From assembly GCF_009908195.1 (NCBI RefSeq), contig NZ_JAAAHS010000005.1:1-57343 (forward strand): a stretch of 57,343 bases of DNA. The letters run 5' to 3'. The position numbers and the translations under genes are program-made. The stretch comes from Streptomyces boluensis. GTDB taxonomy: Bacteria > Actinomycetota > Actinomycetes > Streptomycetales > Streptomycetaceae. Shown piece by piece: positions 50,182-57,343 of the stretch (its first letter is position 1; each line of letters opens with the position of its first letter). Under the pieces are notes generated by a model. It worked only from the letters and a program-made list of their open reading frames with translations. It did not search any database and was not told the origin of the DNA.

Positions 50182-50600
50182 TCACCTCGCTGACCAGATG
50201 AGGATGTCTGCGATGTGGAGTGCGGCGAGGTAGACGGTTGCGGTCTTGTCGTAACGGGTGGCCAGGCCGCGCCACTGTTTGAGGCGGTTGATGCAGCGCT
50301 CGACGGTGTTGCGTTGCTTGTAGGCGTCGCGGTCGAAGGCCGGCGGTCTTCCCCCTGGGCGACCGCGGCGCTTGCGGCGTGCTGGTGGGCGCGGACGATG
50401 GTGGAGTCCACTGCGACGACCCAGTCGAGGTCGCCCTCGGAGTCCGCCTGGGCCAGCAGAGCGGTGAAGACCTTCTCTCACGTGCCGTCGGCAGCCCACT
50501 TGCGTAGCCGGTTGTGGACGCCTTTCCAGGAGCCGAACTCCTCGGGCAGGTCCATCCACGGACAGCCGGTGCGGTACCCCGTACGTGGCCTGGCGCCCCG
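50182..50600 (-). pseudogene. IS5-family transposase remnant
   Basis: Read leftward, the region gives YRTGCPWMDLPEEFGSWKGV, NRLRKWAADGT then a premature stop TGA at 50480-50478 where the family has Trp, then DSTIVRAHQHAA; near 50375 the frame and sequence jump to RGRPGGRPPAFDRDAYKQRN and end ADILIWSAR. The central part with the second catalytic Asp is deleted, and the N-terminus is missing beyond about 50600. The element is dead. It interrupts the space directly behind the small membrane-protein gene at 50618. Confidence 0.85.
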
Positions 50601-50617
50601 ACTCTGTGCGAGGTGCC

Positions 50618-50887
50618 TCAGCTTCTCCGCGTCGCCGCCTGCGCCCGCATGGCATTAAACGCGGCGTTGTCCCGCGCGGTGGCCGGTGGATACGCGAAGA
50701 CTCGGACACGAGTATCTACCGCGAGGTCGGCGCAGCGCCCAGCCCACAGCTCGAGGCCCTGCGCGGCCCGAGCGAGGAACACTGCCAAGGCGGCAAAGAG
50801 AATGACAGCAACCAACAGCCCTTCCGCGCCCCGTTCCAGCCAGCCAACAGGCTTCCCCTCGCCGAGGGGCTCGCCTTGGATCGCCAC
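50618..50887 (-). CDS. Small single-pass membrane protein, possibly frameshifted
   Basis: 89 residues from GTG 50887, with one membrane helix GLLVAVILFAALAVFLARA at about residues 23-41 and a basic C-terminus. A better start is ATG 50949 in another frame (MTERPPEDEKKVVNSVPGSS...), which overlaps the stop of the upstream 58-codon gene as ATGA. The helix is read only in the 50887 frame. Either a one-base indel split an original gene of about 110 codons or the GTG is real. It ends about 20 bp from the IS5 remnant, which may have cut the operon. Confidence 0.5.
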   Translation of the reverse strand: MAIQGEPLGEGKPVGWLERGAEGLLVAVILFAALAVFLARAAQGLELWAGRCADLAVDTRVRVFAYPPATARDNAAFNAMRAQAATRRS

Positions 50888-50945
50888 ACGGAAGAACCCG
50901 GCACACTGTTGACGACCTTCTTCTCGTCCTCGGGAGGTCGCTCGG

Positions 50946-51122
50946 TCATGCAGCAGGTCCGCCCTGGTTGATCGTCAGGCCGCCGTGGTTGTCCCCGCCG
51001 ATGAAGACGCCGTCACCCGTGTTGTGCTGGTTATAGACCGTGGGTCCGGCGACGGTGAGCGCCTTGAACTCGGTGATTGCATCCGGGTAGGCGGTGAGGT
51101 GCGCGTGGAGCAGAGGGGTCAC
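50946..51122 (-). CDS. 58-residue protein with an amyloid-motif-like C-terminus
   Basis: GTG start with AGGGGG 8 bp upstream, 12 bp after the acyl-CoA ligase stop on the same strand. The sequence ends in GPTVYNQHNTGDGVFIGGDN, then HGGLTINQGG. The Asn/Gln/Gly-rich, beta-prone pattern N-x-GDGxFIGGDNxG-IxIN recalls bacterial amyloid signalling motifs (RHIM/BASS-like), which is inference. It is translationally coupled (ATGA) to a following small ORF with a membrane helix. Too short for most gene callers; good start and coupling support it. Confidence 0.6.
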   Translation of the reverse strand: MTPLLHAHLTAYPDAITEFKALTVAGPTVYNQHNTGDGVFIGGDNHGGLTINQGGPAA

Positions 51123-51133
51123 GCGTCGGCCCC

Positions 51134-52699
51134 CTAGCGCGAGAAGCGTTCCGCGTCCCCCTCCCGAAGCGCGGGCTTGCGCACCTTGCCGCCCGCGTTG
51201 CGGGGGAGTTCAGAGAGCGGGATCAGGTCCTTGGGGTACTTGAAGGAAGCGAGCCGCCCCTCGAGGAAGGCCGAGAGGTCGCGCAGCGACAGTTCCGCTC
51301 CGGGTGCGAGCGTGACGTACGCGACCGGTACCTGGCCCCAGCGTTCGTCGGGCCTGCCGATGACCGCGACCTCGCGTACGTCGGGGTGTGCGGCGACGGC
51401 GTTCTCCAGCTCGGCGCAGTAGATGTTCTCGCCGCCGCTGATGATCATGTCCTTCTTGCGGTCGACCACCCACACGAAGCCCTCCTCGTCCCGCCTGACC
51501 AGGTCGCCGGAGTGGAACCAGCCGCCCTCGAAGGCCTCCGCCGTTTCCTGCGGCTTCTGCCAGTAGCCCTGCGTCAGCGTGGGCCCGCGGTACACGATCT
51601 CGCCGACCTCGCCCACGGCGACATCGTTCATGTCCGGGTCGACGATGCGGTGTTGGATGCTCGGGATCGGCCGCCCGACCGAGCCGAGCTTGCGCAGCGA
51701 GTCCTCGCCGCGGAGCACGCACGTGATCGGTGACGTCTCCGTCTGGCCGAACACCGCCACGTTGAGTGCACCCGGGAACGCCTCGCCCATGGCGCGCAGC
51801 GTCGCGTCGCTCGCCGGGGCGGCCCCCCAGCTGATGATCCGCAACTTCAGGTCACGCTTGTCGATGCCGGGCTGCGCGCAGAGCAGATCCCACTGCTGCG
51901 GAACGTTGAACACGACGGTGGCGCCCTCGCGTTCATACGCGTCGAGCACGGCCTTCGGGTCGAACGCGCCGAGCGGATGGATCACGACCGTGCCGCCGAC
52001 CACGAAGTTCGCCACGATCGAACCCAGGCCCGCGATGTGGAAGAAGGGCGCGGTCAGGAAGCCGATGTCGGAGTCGTCGAACATCTCCATCGCGCGGATA
52101 CAGGTGATCGCCTGCACCTGCATGTTGCGGTGCGACAGCATCACCCCCTTCGGTTGCCCGGTGGTGCCCGAGGTGTACATGATCAGCGCGGTCGACTCCT
52201 CGCTGATGTCGGGCAGTTCCATAGGGGCGTACGCCGACAGAAGATCCTCGTACGCGAGCTCCGCCGGGCCCGGATCGCCGCCGATGACGACGAGCGTGCC
52301 GATCGAGGCGACGCTCGGCACGGACCGCAGCAGCGGCAGGAGTTGAGCGTCCACGACGATCGCCGAAGGGGTGCAGTCGGTGAGGATGTGGTCGAGCTCA
52401 AGGGGCGCGAGCCGGAAGCTGAGCGGCACGGCCATCGCGCCGACGCTGTTCGCCGCGAACACGCTCTCCACGAACCACGGATGGTTCAGCGTCAGCAGGG
52501 CCACGCGGTCACCGGCGCCGACACCCCGGTCCGCGAGCGCGGCGGCAAGGCACAGCGACCGCCGCGACAACTGCGCCCAGGTCGTGGTCTCCCCGAGGTG
52601 GCGAAGCGCGGGCTTGTCGGGGCGCGTCATCGCGTGGGTGGCCGCCTGGGACATCCAGTGGTGCCGGAAGGTCCAGGCGGGAGCAGTGTCCGTCGACAT
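51134..52699 (-). CDS. AMP-forming acyl-CoA ligase (fatty-acid-CoA ligase-like)
   Basis: 521 residues. P-loop TALIMYTSGTTGQPKGVMLSHRN, adenylation motif YRGPTLTQGYW, hinge VDRKKDMIISGGENIYCAELE and the catalytic lysine near the end (RNAGGKVRKPALRE). GAGGAG lies about 6 bp before ATG. It activates a carboxylic acid to its CoA thioester. It is divergent from the tandem TetR gene and close to the rubber-oxygenase and aldehyde-dehydrogenase genes, so it may activate isoprenoid acids derived from cleavage aldehydes; that link is inference. Confidence 0.92.
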   Translation of the reverse strand: MSTDTAPAWTFRHHWMSQAATHAMTRPDKPALRHLGETTTWAQLSRRSLCLAAALADRGVGAGDRVALLTLNHPWFVESVFAANSVGAMAVPLSFRLAPLELDHILTDCTPSAIVVDAQLLPLLRSVPSVASIGTLVVIGGDPGPAELAYEDLLSAYAPMELPDISEESTALIMYTSGTTGQPKGVMLSHRNMQVQAITCIRAMEMFDDSDIGFLTAPFFHIAGLGSIVANFVVGGTVVIHPLGAFDPKAVLDAYEREGATVVFNVPQQWDLLCAQPGIDKRDLKLRIISWGAAPASDATLRAMGEAFPGALNVAVFGQTETSPITCVLRGEDSLRKLGSVGRPIPSIQHRIVDPDMNDVAVGEVGEIVYRGPTLTQGYWQKPQETAEAFEGGWFHSGDLVRRDEEGFVWVVDRKKDMIISGGENIYCAELENAVAAHPDVREVAVIGRPDERWGQVPVAYVTLAPGAELSLRDLSAFLEGRLASFKYPKDLIPLSELPRNAGGKVRKPALREGDAERFSR

Positions 52700-52723
52700 G
52701 GGGCGCTCCTCGGGTCCGTGGAA

Positions 52724-52767
52724 GAGTTCGTCAGCAAGTTCGTCAGAGAGTTCGTCAGGGAGTTCGC
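52724..52767. repeat. 12-bp tandem repeat in the ligase leader
   Basis: Three and a half units of GAGTTCGTCAG(A/C/G) lie 25-70 bp upstream of the acyl-CoA ligase start. Confidence 0.9.
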
Positions 52768-52817
52768 GGTCTGCGGCATTGTGCCGGTCAACACCGTTGG
52801 TGGAGAAGCGTGCTGAC

Positions 52818-52840
52818 GTGATTTGTTAACGGCGAATCAC
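52818..52840. promoter_or_regulatory. Candidate TetR operator GTGATT-N11-AATCAC
   Basis: Perfect 6-bp inverted arms with an 11-bp spacer containing GTTAAC, in the divergent region between the ligase and the tandem TetR gene. A further GTGATT half-site occurs at about 52875, and a related GTGATTTTCGATTAAC lies before the rubber oxygenase. Confidence 0.55.
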
Positions 52841-52921
52841 ATGGGGCACGGCTCGGGCGCCCGGTCCGGCGTGTGATTGACTTGGCCGTATGGCCCCGTC
52901 CCCGCCCGTGTGTGCGCGTTC

Positions 52922-54127
52922 ATGACCGCCGAGTCGATCTCCGCCACCCGCCCCCGCAACCGCAGGCAGCTCATCGTCGAGGCGGCCGGCCGCCTCTTCA
53001 GCGAGCGCGGTTACCACGCGGCGTCCATGGAGGAGATCGCCGCCGGTGTGGGCATCTCCGCCGCGGCCCTGTACCGGCACTTCCCCAACAAGTACGCGCT
53101 GTTCGCGGAGTGCGCGCACGCCATGGTGGACCGGCTCGTCGCGGCGCTCGACGAGCTGCCGCCCGATGCCGCCCCGGCCGAGGTGTTCACCGCCCTCATC
53201 CGGGTCACCGTCGCGCACCGTGTGTCGGGTGGCGTGTACCGGTGGGAGGCCAGGTACCTCGACCGCGAGGACCGCCGGCTGCTCCGGGCCAAGTTCGGCC
53301 GCGTCGTCGGACGGGTCACCGAGGCGATGCGGAGTGAAGTGTCTTTCTGTGGCGATGAGTTGGGGCTCCCAGGTGAGCAACCCTTCGCTCCCGGCGGCCA
53401 GTTGCAGATCGTGGCCGCTCTCGGAGCGGTCGGGTCCATCACGATGCATCGCACCTCCATCGCTCAACACCGCCTGGAAGAACAGCTGTTGGCGTGCGCC
53501 CTGCGGGTCTCCGCCGCCGACCCCGTACCGGCCGGGGGGAGCGGGCCTGCCGTCGAGCTGCCGGTGCTGCCGGTGGCGCGCTCGCGGCGGGCCGAGATCC
53601 TCGCCGCCGCCGTCCCGCTGTTCGCCCGGGACGGCTTCGCCCAGGTCACCAACGGCCAGATCGCGCAGGCCGTGGGGCTCGCCCCGTCCGCGCTCTACCG
53701 GCACTACCCCGGCAAGGTCGACATCCTGGCGGCGGCCTGCCTCCAGGCCGCCGGGCTGCTCGCGCAGGCGGTGGACCAGAGCCTGCGGGACGTGGCCGAT
53801 CCACGGGACGCGGTGGTGGCGCTCGCGGCGACGTACGTGGCGTACAGCTTCGAGCACACCGCCCTCACGAGCGTGGCCGAGGCCGAGTTCGTCGGACTCC
53901 CGGCCGAGCTGCAGCGCCCCCTGGTGCGGGCGCAGCGTGAGCACATCGCCGTCTGGGAACAGCAGTTGAGGCTCGCCCGTCCCGAGCTCGACCCACGCCA
54001 GGCCCGCGTCCTGGTGCACGCCGGGTTCGGTGTGGTGGTCGAGGCCGGGCGACGCCTGCGCTGGCGCGACAGCCCCGAACACCGGGCCGCCGTACGCGAG
54101 TTGGTCGTGGCCGCGCTCGGGCTCTGA
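52922..54127 (+). CDS. Tandem (double) TetR-family regulator
   Basis: 401 residues from ATG 52922, twice the usual TetR length. Two DNA-binding domains are visible: EAAGRLFSERGYHAASMEEIAAGVGISAAALYRHFPNKYALF (about residues 19-60) and AAAVPLFARDGFAQVTNGQIAQAVGLAPSALYRHYPGKVDIL (about 220-262), each followed by a ligand-type helical domain. One chain may mimic a TetR dimer. It converges on the rubber oxygenase and is divergent from the ligase; it likely regulates both and perhaps the aldehyde dehydrogenase. Confidence 0.9.
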   Translation: MTAESISATRPRNRRQLIVEAAGRLFSERGYHAASMEEIAAGVGISAAALYRHFPNKYALFAECAHAMVDRLVAALDELPPDAAPAEVFTALIRVTVAHRVSGGVYRWEARYLDREDRRLLRAKFGRVVGRVTEAMRSEVSFCGDELGLPGEQPFAPGGQLQIVAALGAVGSITMHRTSIAQHRLEEQLLACALRVSAADPVPAGGSGPAVELPVLPVARSRRAEILAAAVPLFARDGFAQVTNGQIAQAVGLAPSALYRHYPGKVDILAAACLQAAGLLAQAVDQSLRDVADPRDAVVALAATYVAYSFEHTALTSVAEAEFVGLPAELQRPLVRAQREHIAVWEQQLRLARPELDPRQARVLVHAGFGVVVEAGRRLRWRDSPEHRAAVRELVVAALGL

Positions 54128-54130
54128 GCT

Positions 54131-54184
54131 GCTCCGGAACGCCAGGCAGCCCCGGAGCGCTGGTCCGCCCCGGAGCGCCGGCCC
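54131..54184. repeat. 18-bp tandem repeat after the tandem TetR stop codon
   Basis: Three imperfect units of type GCCCCGGAGCGCTGGTCC start 3 bp after the stop codon at 54127 and fill the gap to the convergent rubber-oxygenase gene. Confidence 0.88.
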
Positions 54185-54190
54185 GGTGGC

Positions 54191-55399
54191 TCAGGAGCTC
54201 GGCCTGTTCCCCGTCGGGATCACGATGGGCGTACTCGTCCCCGAACCGCCGTTGCTCAGGAACGCCATGGCCAGGGCGCGCACGAACTGGTCGAACACGT
54301 AGAACGCGCCGGGCGCGACCGGTATGAGCCCCTCGCGGAACAGGATGAACGCGGGCCACCCGGTGCGGATCAGGGCCGCCGACGCGGGATCCCGCTTCAG
54401 GCCCAGCCAGTCGCCGATCTCGTCGCTGAGCACGTACCGTACGAACTCGTTGAGGAACCCGCGCGTCACCCCCAGGTCGACCTGTGATGGCAACCCGAGG
54501 AGATCCTCGGCCAGTTGGACGCCCTCGGTCGTCGGCGCGATGATCGGCGTGAGCACCTGATCCGACTGCGCTTCCGCGGCGGCCCACGACTTGGGAATGT
54601 ACTCGTCCCGCACGCCGAGCAGATGCAGGGCGACCTGCCAACTGTGCAGGAAGGCCTCCTGGTCCTCGGCCGGGAACGGGACCTTCCAGTCGAGCAGCTT
54701 CCTGCGTACGTACGTGCCCAGGCTGTGGAACGTGACCAGGATGTCGGCGTTGCTGATCGGGATGTCCTGGTCCGAGACCCCCGACCAGTGCGGCGACTGC
54801 GGCAGCAGGTGACGCACCGCGGCGTGCACCAGACGCGTCTTGTTGGCGGTGACCACGAACTGGCCCGTCGGCTCGAAGCCGTCCAGCTGGGCCAGGTCAT
54901 AGCCGAACGTGAACGTCTTCGCCGCTCGGTCCTTCATGTCGGCGCCGCCCGCGGACCAGTAGACGCTTCTGGCCTCCCTCGGGATCACGGTGCTCATGAT
55001 GCCGCTGCCGAGGCCGTAGAGCATGAAGAGGTAGGTGTCCTTGCGCCGGTTGAAGTCGGCGGCGCGTGCCAGCTTCGCCGGATCCGCCCAGGAGGGCAGC
55101 GAGTTGACCTTCCGCAGCCATGCGGTGAGGTCGCCCGGGAGGCCGGCGGGCAGCGGGTCGTTGTTGTTCACCCAGGACTCCATCGCGGTGTTGACCGCCG
55201 GGACCTGGCCGTTCTCGATGAAGGAGACCATGAGCCGGTCCACCTCGTCGTCCCACACATACTCCGGGTCGGTGCCCGCGCCCGCTCCGGCGACCGAACC
55301 CGTCGGCGACCACGCCCATGCGGTGGTCGGGCCTGCCGCGCCCACGAGGCCGAGCGCGGCCCCGAGCGACAGGACTTTCCTGCGACTGGGATTGCTCAT
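54191..55399 (-). CDS. lcp: Latex clearing protein (rubber oxygenase, DUF2236/MpaB family)
   Basis: 402 residues with a Tat signal (SRRKVLSLGAALGLVGAA), as in secreted Lcp proteins of about 400 residues. The heme-site residues known for Streptomyces K30 Lcp are present in register: Arg159, Lys162, Thr163 (for R164, K167, T168) and Arg189, His192, Arg196 (for R195, H198, R202) in the NKTRLVHAAVRHLLPQSPHW segment, plus Glu142 for E148. Lcp cleaves cis-1,4-polyisoprene to oligo-isoprenoids with aldehyde and ketone ends. The divergent aldehyde dehydrogenase fits oxidation of these products. Residue correspondence is from memory; substrate untested. Confidence 0.82.
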   Translation of the reverse strand: MSNPSRRKVLSLGAALGLVGAAGPTTAWAWSPTGSVAGAGAGTDPEYVWDDEVDRLMVSFIENGQVPAVNTAMESWVNNNDPLPAGLPGDLTAWLRKVNSLPSWADPAKLARAADFNRRKDTYLFMLYGLGSGIMSTVIPREARSVYWSAGGADMKDRAAKTFTFGYDLAQLDGFEPTGQFVVTANKTRLVHAAVRHLLPQSPHWSGVSDQDIPISNADILVTFHSLGTYVRRKLLDWKVPFPAEDQEAFLHSWQVALHLLGVRDEYIPKSWAAAEAQSDQVLTPIIAPTTEGVQLAEDLLGLPSQVDLGVTRGFLNEFVRYVLSDEIGDWLGLKRDPASAALIRTGWPAFILFREGLIPVAPGAFYVFDQFVRALAMAFLSNGGSGTSTPIVIPTGNRPSS

Positions 55400-55496
55400 T
55401 GACTCAACTGCCTTCCTGGTGGGACGTGCGGCTCAACAGGCCTTGTACGGCTCGGTGTTGGAGGTGCCCGGCACATCTGACTGCTTGTTCCAGGAT

Positions 55497-55512
55497 GTGA
55501 TTTTCGATTAAC
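55497..55512. promoter_or_regulatory. GTGATTTTCGATTAAC motif upstream of lcp
   Basis: AT-rich motif about 100 bp upstream of the lcp start, sharing GTGATTT and a TTAAC element with the candidate TetR operator at 52818-52840. Possible operator for the tandem TetR protein. Confidence 0.4.
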
Positions 55513-55628
55513 ATAGCGAGGCGCGCTGCCGTCGACAAGGCCATCGGCAAGGGGATGGGTGAAGCATCGGTGAGGGCATCGCCACGGCGTTCCGGATCGA
55601 CTCAATCCCGTACGACCGAGGAGCCCGA

Positions 55629-57284
55629 ATGACCACGGAGCAGGACCGGACACCCGCGCCGGCCGACGATGGGACAGCCGTACAGGCCGATGCCGCGACG
55701 CCGGACGGCGCCCGACCCGCCTGGGTGACGGACGAGTTGATAGCGCGGTGGTGCGGGTGGGTGGCCCGCGACGCGACGGGCGGCGGTCCCGACGAGGTTG
55801 CGCCGCTGACCGCTGCCGCGCCGTTCGACCTGGCGCCGATCGCGGCCGTACCGGGGTGCGCCACGCAGGACGTGACGCGCGCGGTCGACGGAGCCCGAGC
55901 GGCCCGTCCCGCGTGGGCGCGCATGCCGCTGCGGCGCCGCGCCGAGGTCGTACTCGCCTTCCACGACCTGCTGTTGGAGCGGCAGGACCAGGTGCTCGAC
56001 CTGATCCAGTGGGAGACCGGCAAGGCGCGCTATCACGCCTGGCAGGAGGTGGCCCAGGTCGCCACCATCGCCCGGCACTACGCGCGCCGCGCCCGCCACT
56101 ACCTGGCGCCCCGGCAGGTGCGCGGCATGCTGCCCGGCCTGACGAAGGTCAAGGAGGTGCGGGTGCCGAAGGGCGTGGTCGGCGTCATCTCCCCGTGGAA
56201 CTACCCGCTCTACCTCGGCGCCGGTGATGTCCTCCCGGCCCTGCTCGCGGGGAACGCCGTCGTCTCCAAGGCGGATCCGCAGACCCCGCTGACCCTGCTG
56301 TGGACACGGACGCTGATGGCGGAGGCCGGGCTGCCGGACGAGGTATGGCGGATCGTGACCGGCCCCGGGGACGTGGTGGGCACCGCACTCGTCGACTCCG
56401 TCGACTTCGTCTGCTTCACCGGGTCGACCGCCACCGGACGCACCGTCGCGGAGCGCGCCGCCCGCCGCCTGGTCGGGGCCTCGCTCGAACTCGGCGGCAA
56501 GAACCCGCTGATCGTACGGGAGGACGCCGACCTCGCCGCCGCGGCCGCCGGCACGGTCGCCGCGGCCTTCGCCAACACCGGGCAGATGTGCATCCACATC
56601 GAACGCGTCCACGTGCACGAGAAGGTCTATGACGCGTTCCGCGACGAACTGGTCCGGGCCACAAGGGAGTTGCGGCTCGGCCGGTCCTACGACTACGCGG
56701 CCGACATCGGGTCACTCACGTCGGCGGCGCGACTCGCGGCGGTCCAGGAACACGTCGACGGTGCGGTGGCGAAGGGGGCGACGGTACTCGCGGGCGGCCG
56801 GGCCCGTCCCGACATCGGCCCGCTTTTCTACGAACCCACGGTCCTCGAAGGCGTCACGGACGAGATGGCCGTATGCGGCGAGGAGACGTTCGGGCCGGTC
56901 GTCTCGCTCTACGCCTATGCCACGGACAGCGAAGCGGTGGACGCCGCCAACCGTGGCAACTACGGCCTCTCGGCGTCGATCTGGTCGAAGGACACCCGCG
57001 CGGCGGACCGGATGGCGGCCCGTATCCGCGCTGGGGCGGTCAACATCAACGACGGTGCCGCCGCAGCGGCCGGGAGCATCGAGGCCGGTATGGGCGGCAT
57101 GGGCGACAGCGGACTCGGCAGGCGGCACGGGCCGGAGGGGATCCGCAAGTACACCGAGAGCCAGACGGTCGCGGCCCAACGGCTCCTGCCCCTCGGACCG
57201 AAGACCGGGGAGAGCGCCGTGGCGAACTTCGTCCGCCGCACCAACGGCCAACTCGCCCTGCTGCGCCGGCTGCGGGTGCGTTGA
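55629..57284 (+). CDS. NAD(P)-dependent aldehyde dehydrogenase
   Basis: 551 residues with an N-terminal extension of about 60 residues. Catalytic Cys321 (NTGQMCIHIERV) and general base Glu287 (SLELGGKNP) are spaced 34 residues apart as in the family. PWNYPLYLG and FTGSTATGRTVAERAA form the cofactor site. It looks closest to the succinate-semialdehyde-dehydrogenase-like/broad group. GAGGAG lies 6 bp before ATG. Divergent from lcp, so it probably oxidises the aldehyde ends of rubber cleavage products to acids, comparable in role to oxiAB near lcp of strain K30. Confidence 0.92.
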   Translation: MTTEQDRTPAPADDGTAVQADAATPDGARPAWVTDELIARWCGWVARDATGGGPDEVAPLTAAAPFDLAPIAAVPGCATQDVTRAVDGARAARPAWARMPLRRRAEVVLAFHDLLLERQDQVLDLIQWETGKARYHAWQEVAQVATIARHYARRARHYLAPRQVRGMLPGLTKVKEVRVPKGVVGVISPWNYPLYLGAGDVLPALLAGNAVVSKADPQTPLTLLWTRTLMAEAGLPDEVWRIVTGPGDVVGTALVDSVDFVCFTGSTATGRTVAERAARRLVGASLELGGKNPLIVREDADLAAAAAGTVAAAFANTGQMCIHIERVHVHEKVYDAFRDELVRATRELRLGRSYDYAADIGSLTSAARLAAVQEHVDGAVAKGATVLAGGRARPDIGPLFYEPTVLEGVTDEMAVCGEETFGPVVSLYAYATDSEAVDAANRGNYGLSASIWSKDTRAADRMAARIRAGAVNINDGAAAAAGSIEAGMGGMGDSGLGRRHGPEGIRKYTESQTVAAQRLLPLGPKTGESAVANFVRRTNGQLALLRRLRVR

Positions 57285-57343
57285 GCGGCGACGCCTTGCG
57301 CGTACGCGAGCGCGACCTGACCTACCCAGCCCCAGCCCCAGCC

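Noticed and set aside
1..57343. Prophage, integrative element or biosynthetic gene cluster
   Set aside because: No integrase, phage structural gene, tRNA-linked att repeat, PKS/NRPS or terpene synthase gene was found; apart from the IS5 scar the gene content is metabolic, regulatory and transport.
1..57343. CRISPR array
   Set aside because: The tandem repeats seen have 6-18 bp units without unique spacers of constant length, so none is a CRISPR array.

Overview
The window looks like a piece of a Streptomyces chromosome, or that of a close relative. Base composition is very GC-rich, codon third positions are mostly G or C, and most operons are coupled by 4-bp ATGA/GTGA overlaps. There is a mycothiol-conjugate-amidase-type enzyme, many LysR/TetR/GntR/LacI regulators, and Streptomyces-type small exported proteins (DUF6153, DUF305). 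No rRNA, tRNA, CRISPR array or complete mobile element was seen. The only mobile-element trace is a deleted IS5-type transposase at 50.2-50.6 kb.

Left part (0.1-5.8 kb): an acyl-CoA catabolic block with a thiolase, a LysR regulator, a glutaconate-type CoA-transferase (two subunits) and a 3-hydroxyacyl-CoA dehydrogenase. A shared 12-bp motif links the thiolase promoter to the LysR/CoA-transferase promoter. Next (5.9-13.4 kb) come two large TIR-transmembrane-WD40 proteins in divergent orientation, one of them in an operon with a small membrane protein and a lipoprotein. This is the best candidate for an undescribed sensing or defence system. From 13.7 to 27.6 kb are an exported amidohydrolase with a discoidin domain, a TetR regulator, an MFS/PLP-enzyme pair, a metal-associated exported set (DUF6153, BNR-repeat lipoprotein, DUF305, DUF6153), a CGNR regulator divergent from an epoxide hydrolase, and a His-rich protein plus MFS exporter behind a perfect CsoR-type operator. 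A mycothiol-type deacetylase ends this stretch.

The central and right part (28-48.5 kb) is a large catabolic region. A GntR-controlled operon carries a nitrilase-family hydrolase, a DUF2848 protein, an HpaB-type two-component monooxygenase, a cupin, a flavin reductase and an MHS-family transporter. A LacI-controlled operon carries a C45 N-terminal-nucleophile acyltransferase/hydrolase, a YtcJ-type amidohydrolase and a full oligopeptide-type ABC importer. Facing it is a complete hydroxyquinol lower pathway with its own LysR gene: hydroxyquinol 1,2-dioxygenase, maleylacetate reductase, 3-oxoadipate CoA-transferase A/B and 3-oxoadipyl-CoA thiolase. The simplest reading is import and hydrolysis of an amide-linked or conjugated aromatic compound, hydroxylation to hydroxyquinol, then ring cleavage to succinyl-CoA and acetyl-CoA.

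The right end (49-57.3 kb) has a LysR-proximal hypothetical gene, the IS5 remnant, a small coupled gene pair with an amyloid-motif-like peptide, an acyl-CoA ligase, a tandem (double) TetR regulator, a latex-clearing-protein (Lcp) type rubber oxygenase with all the signature residues I can recall, and an aldehyde dehydrogenase. Together these could form a polyisoprene-cleavage and aldehyde/acid-activation module.

A feature running through the window is the number of short tandem repeats (12-18 bp, 2-7 units) at the very 3' ends of genes or just after their stop codons.
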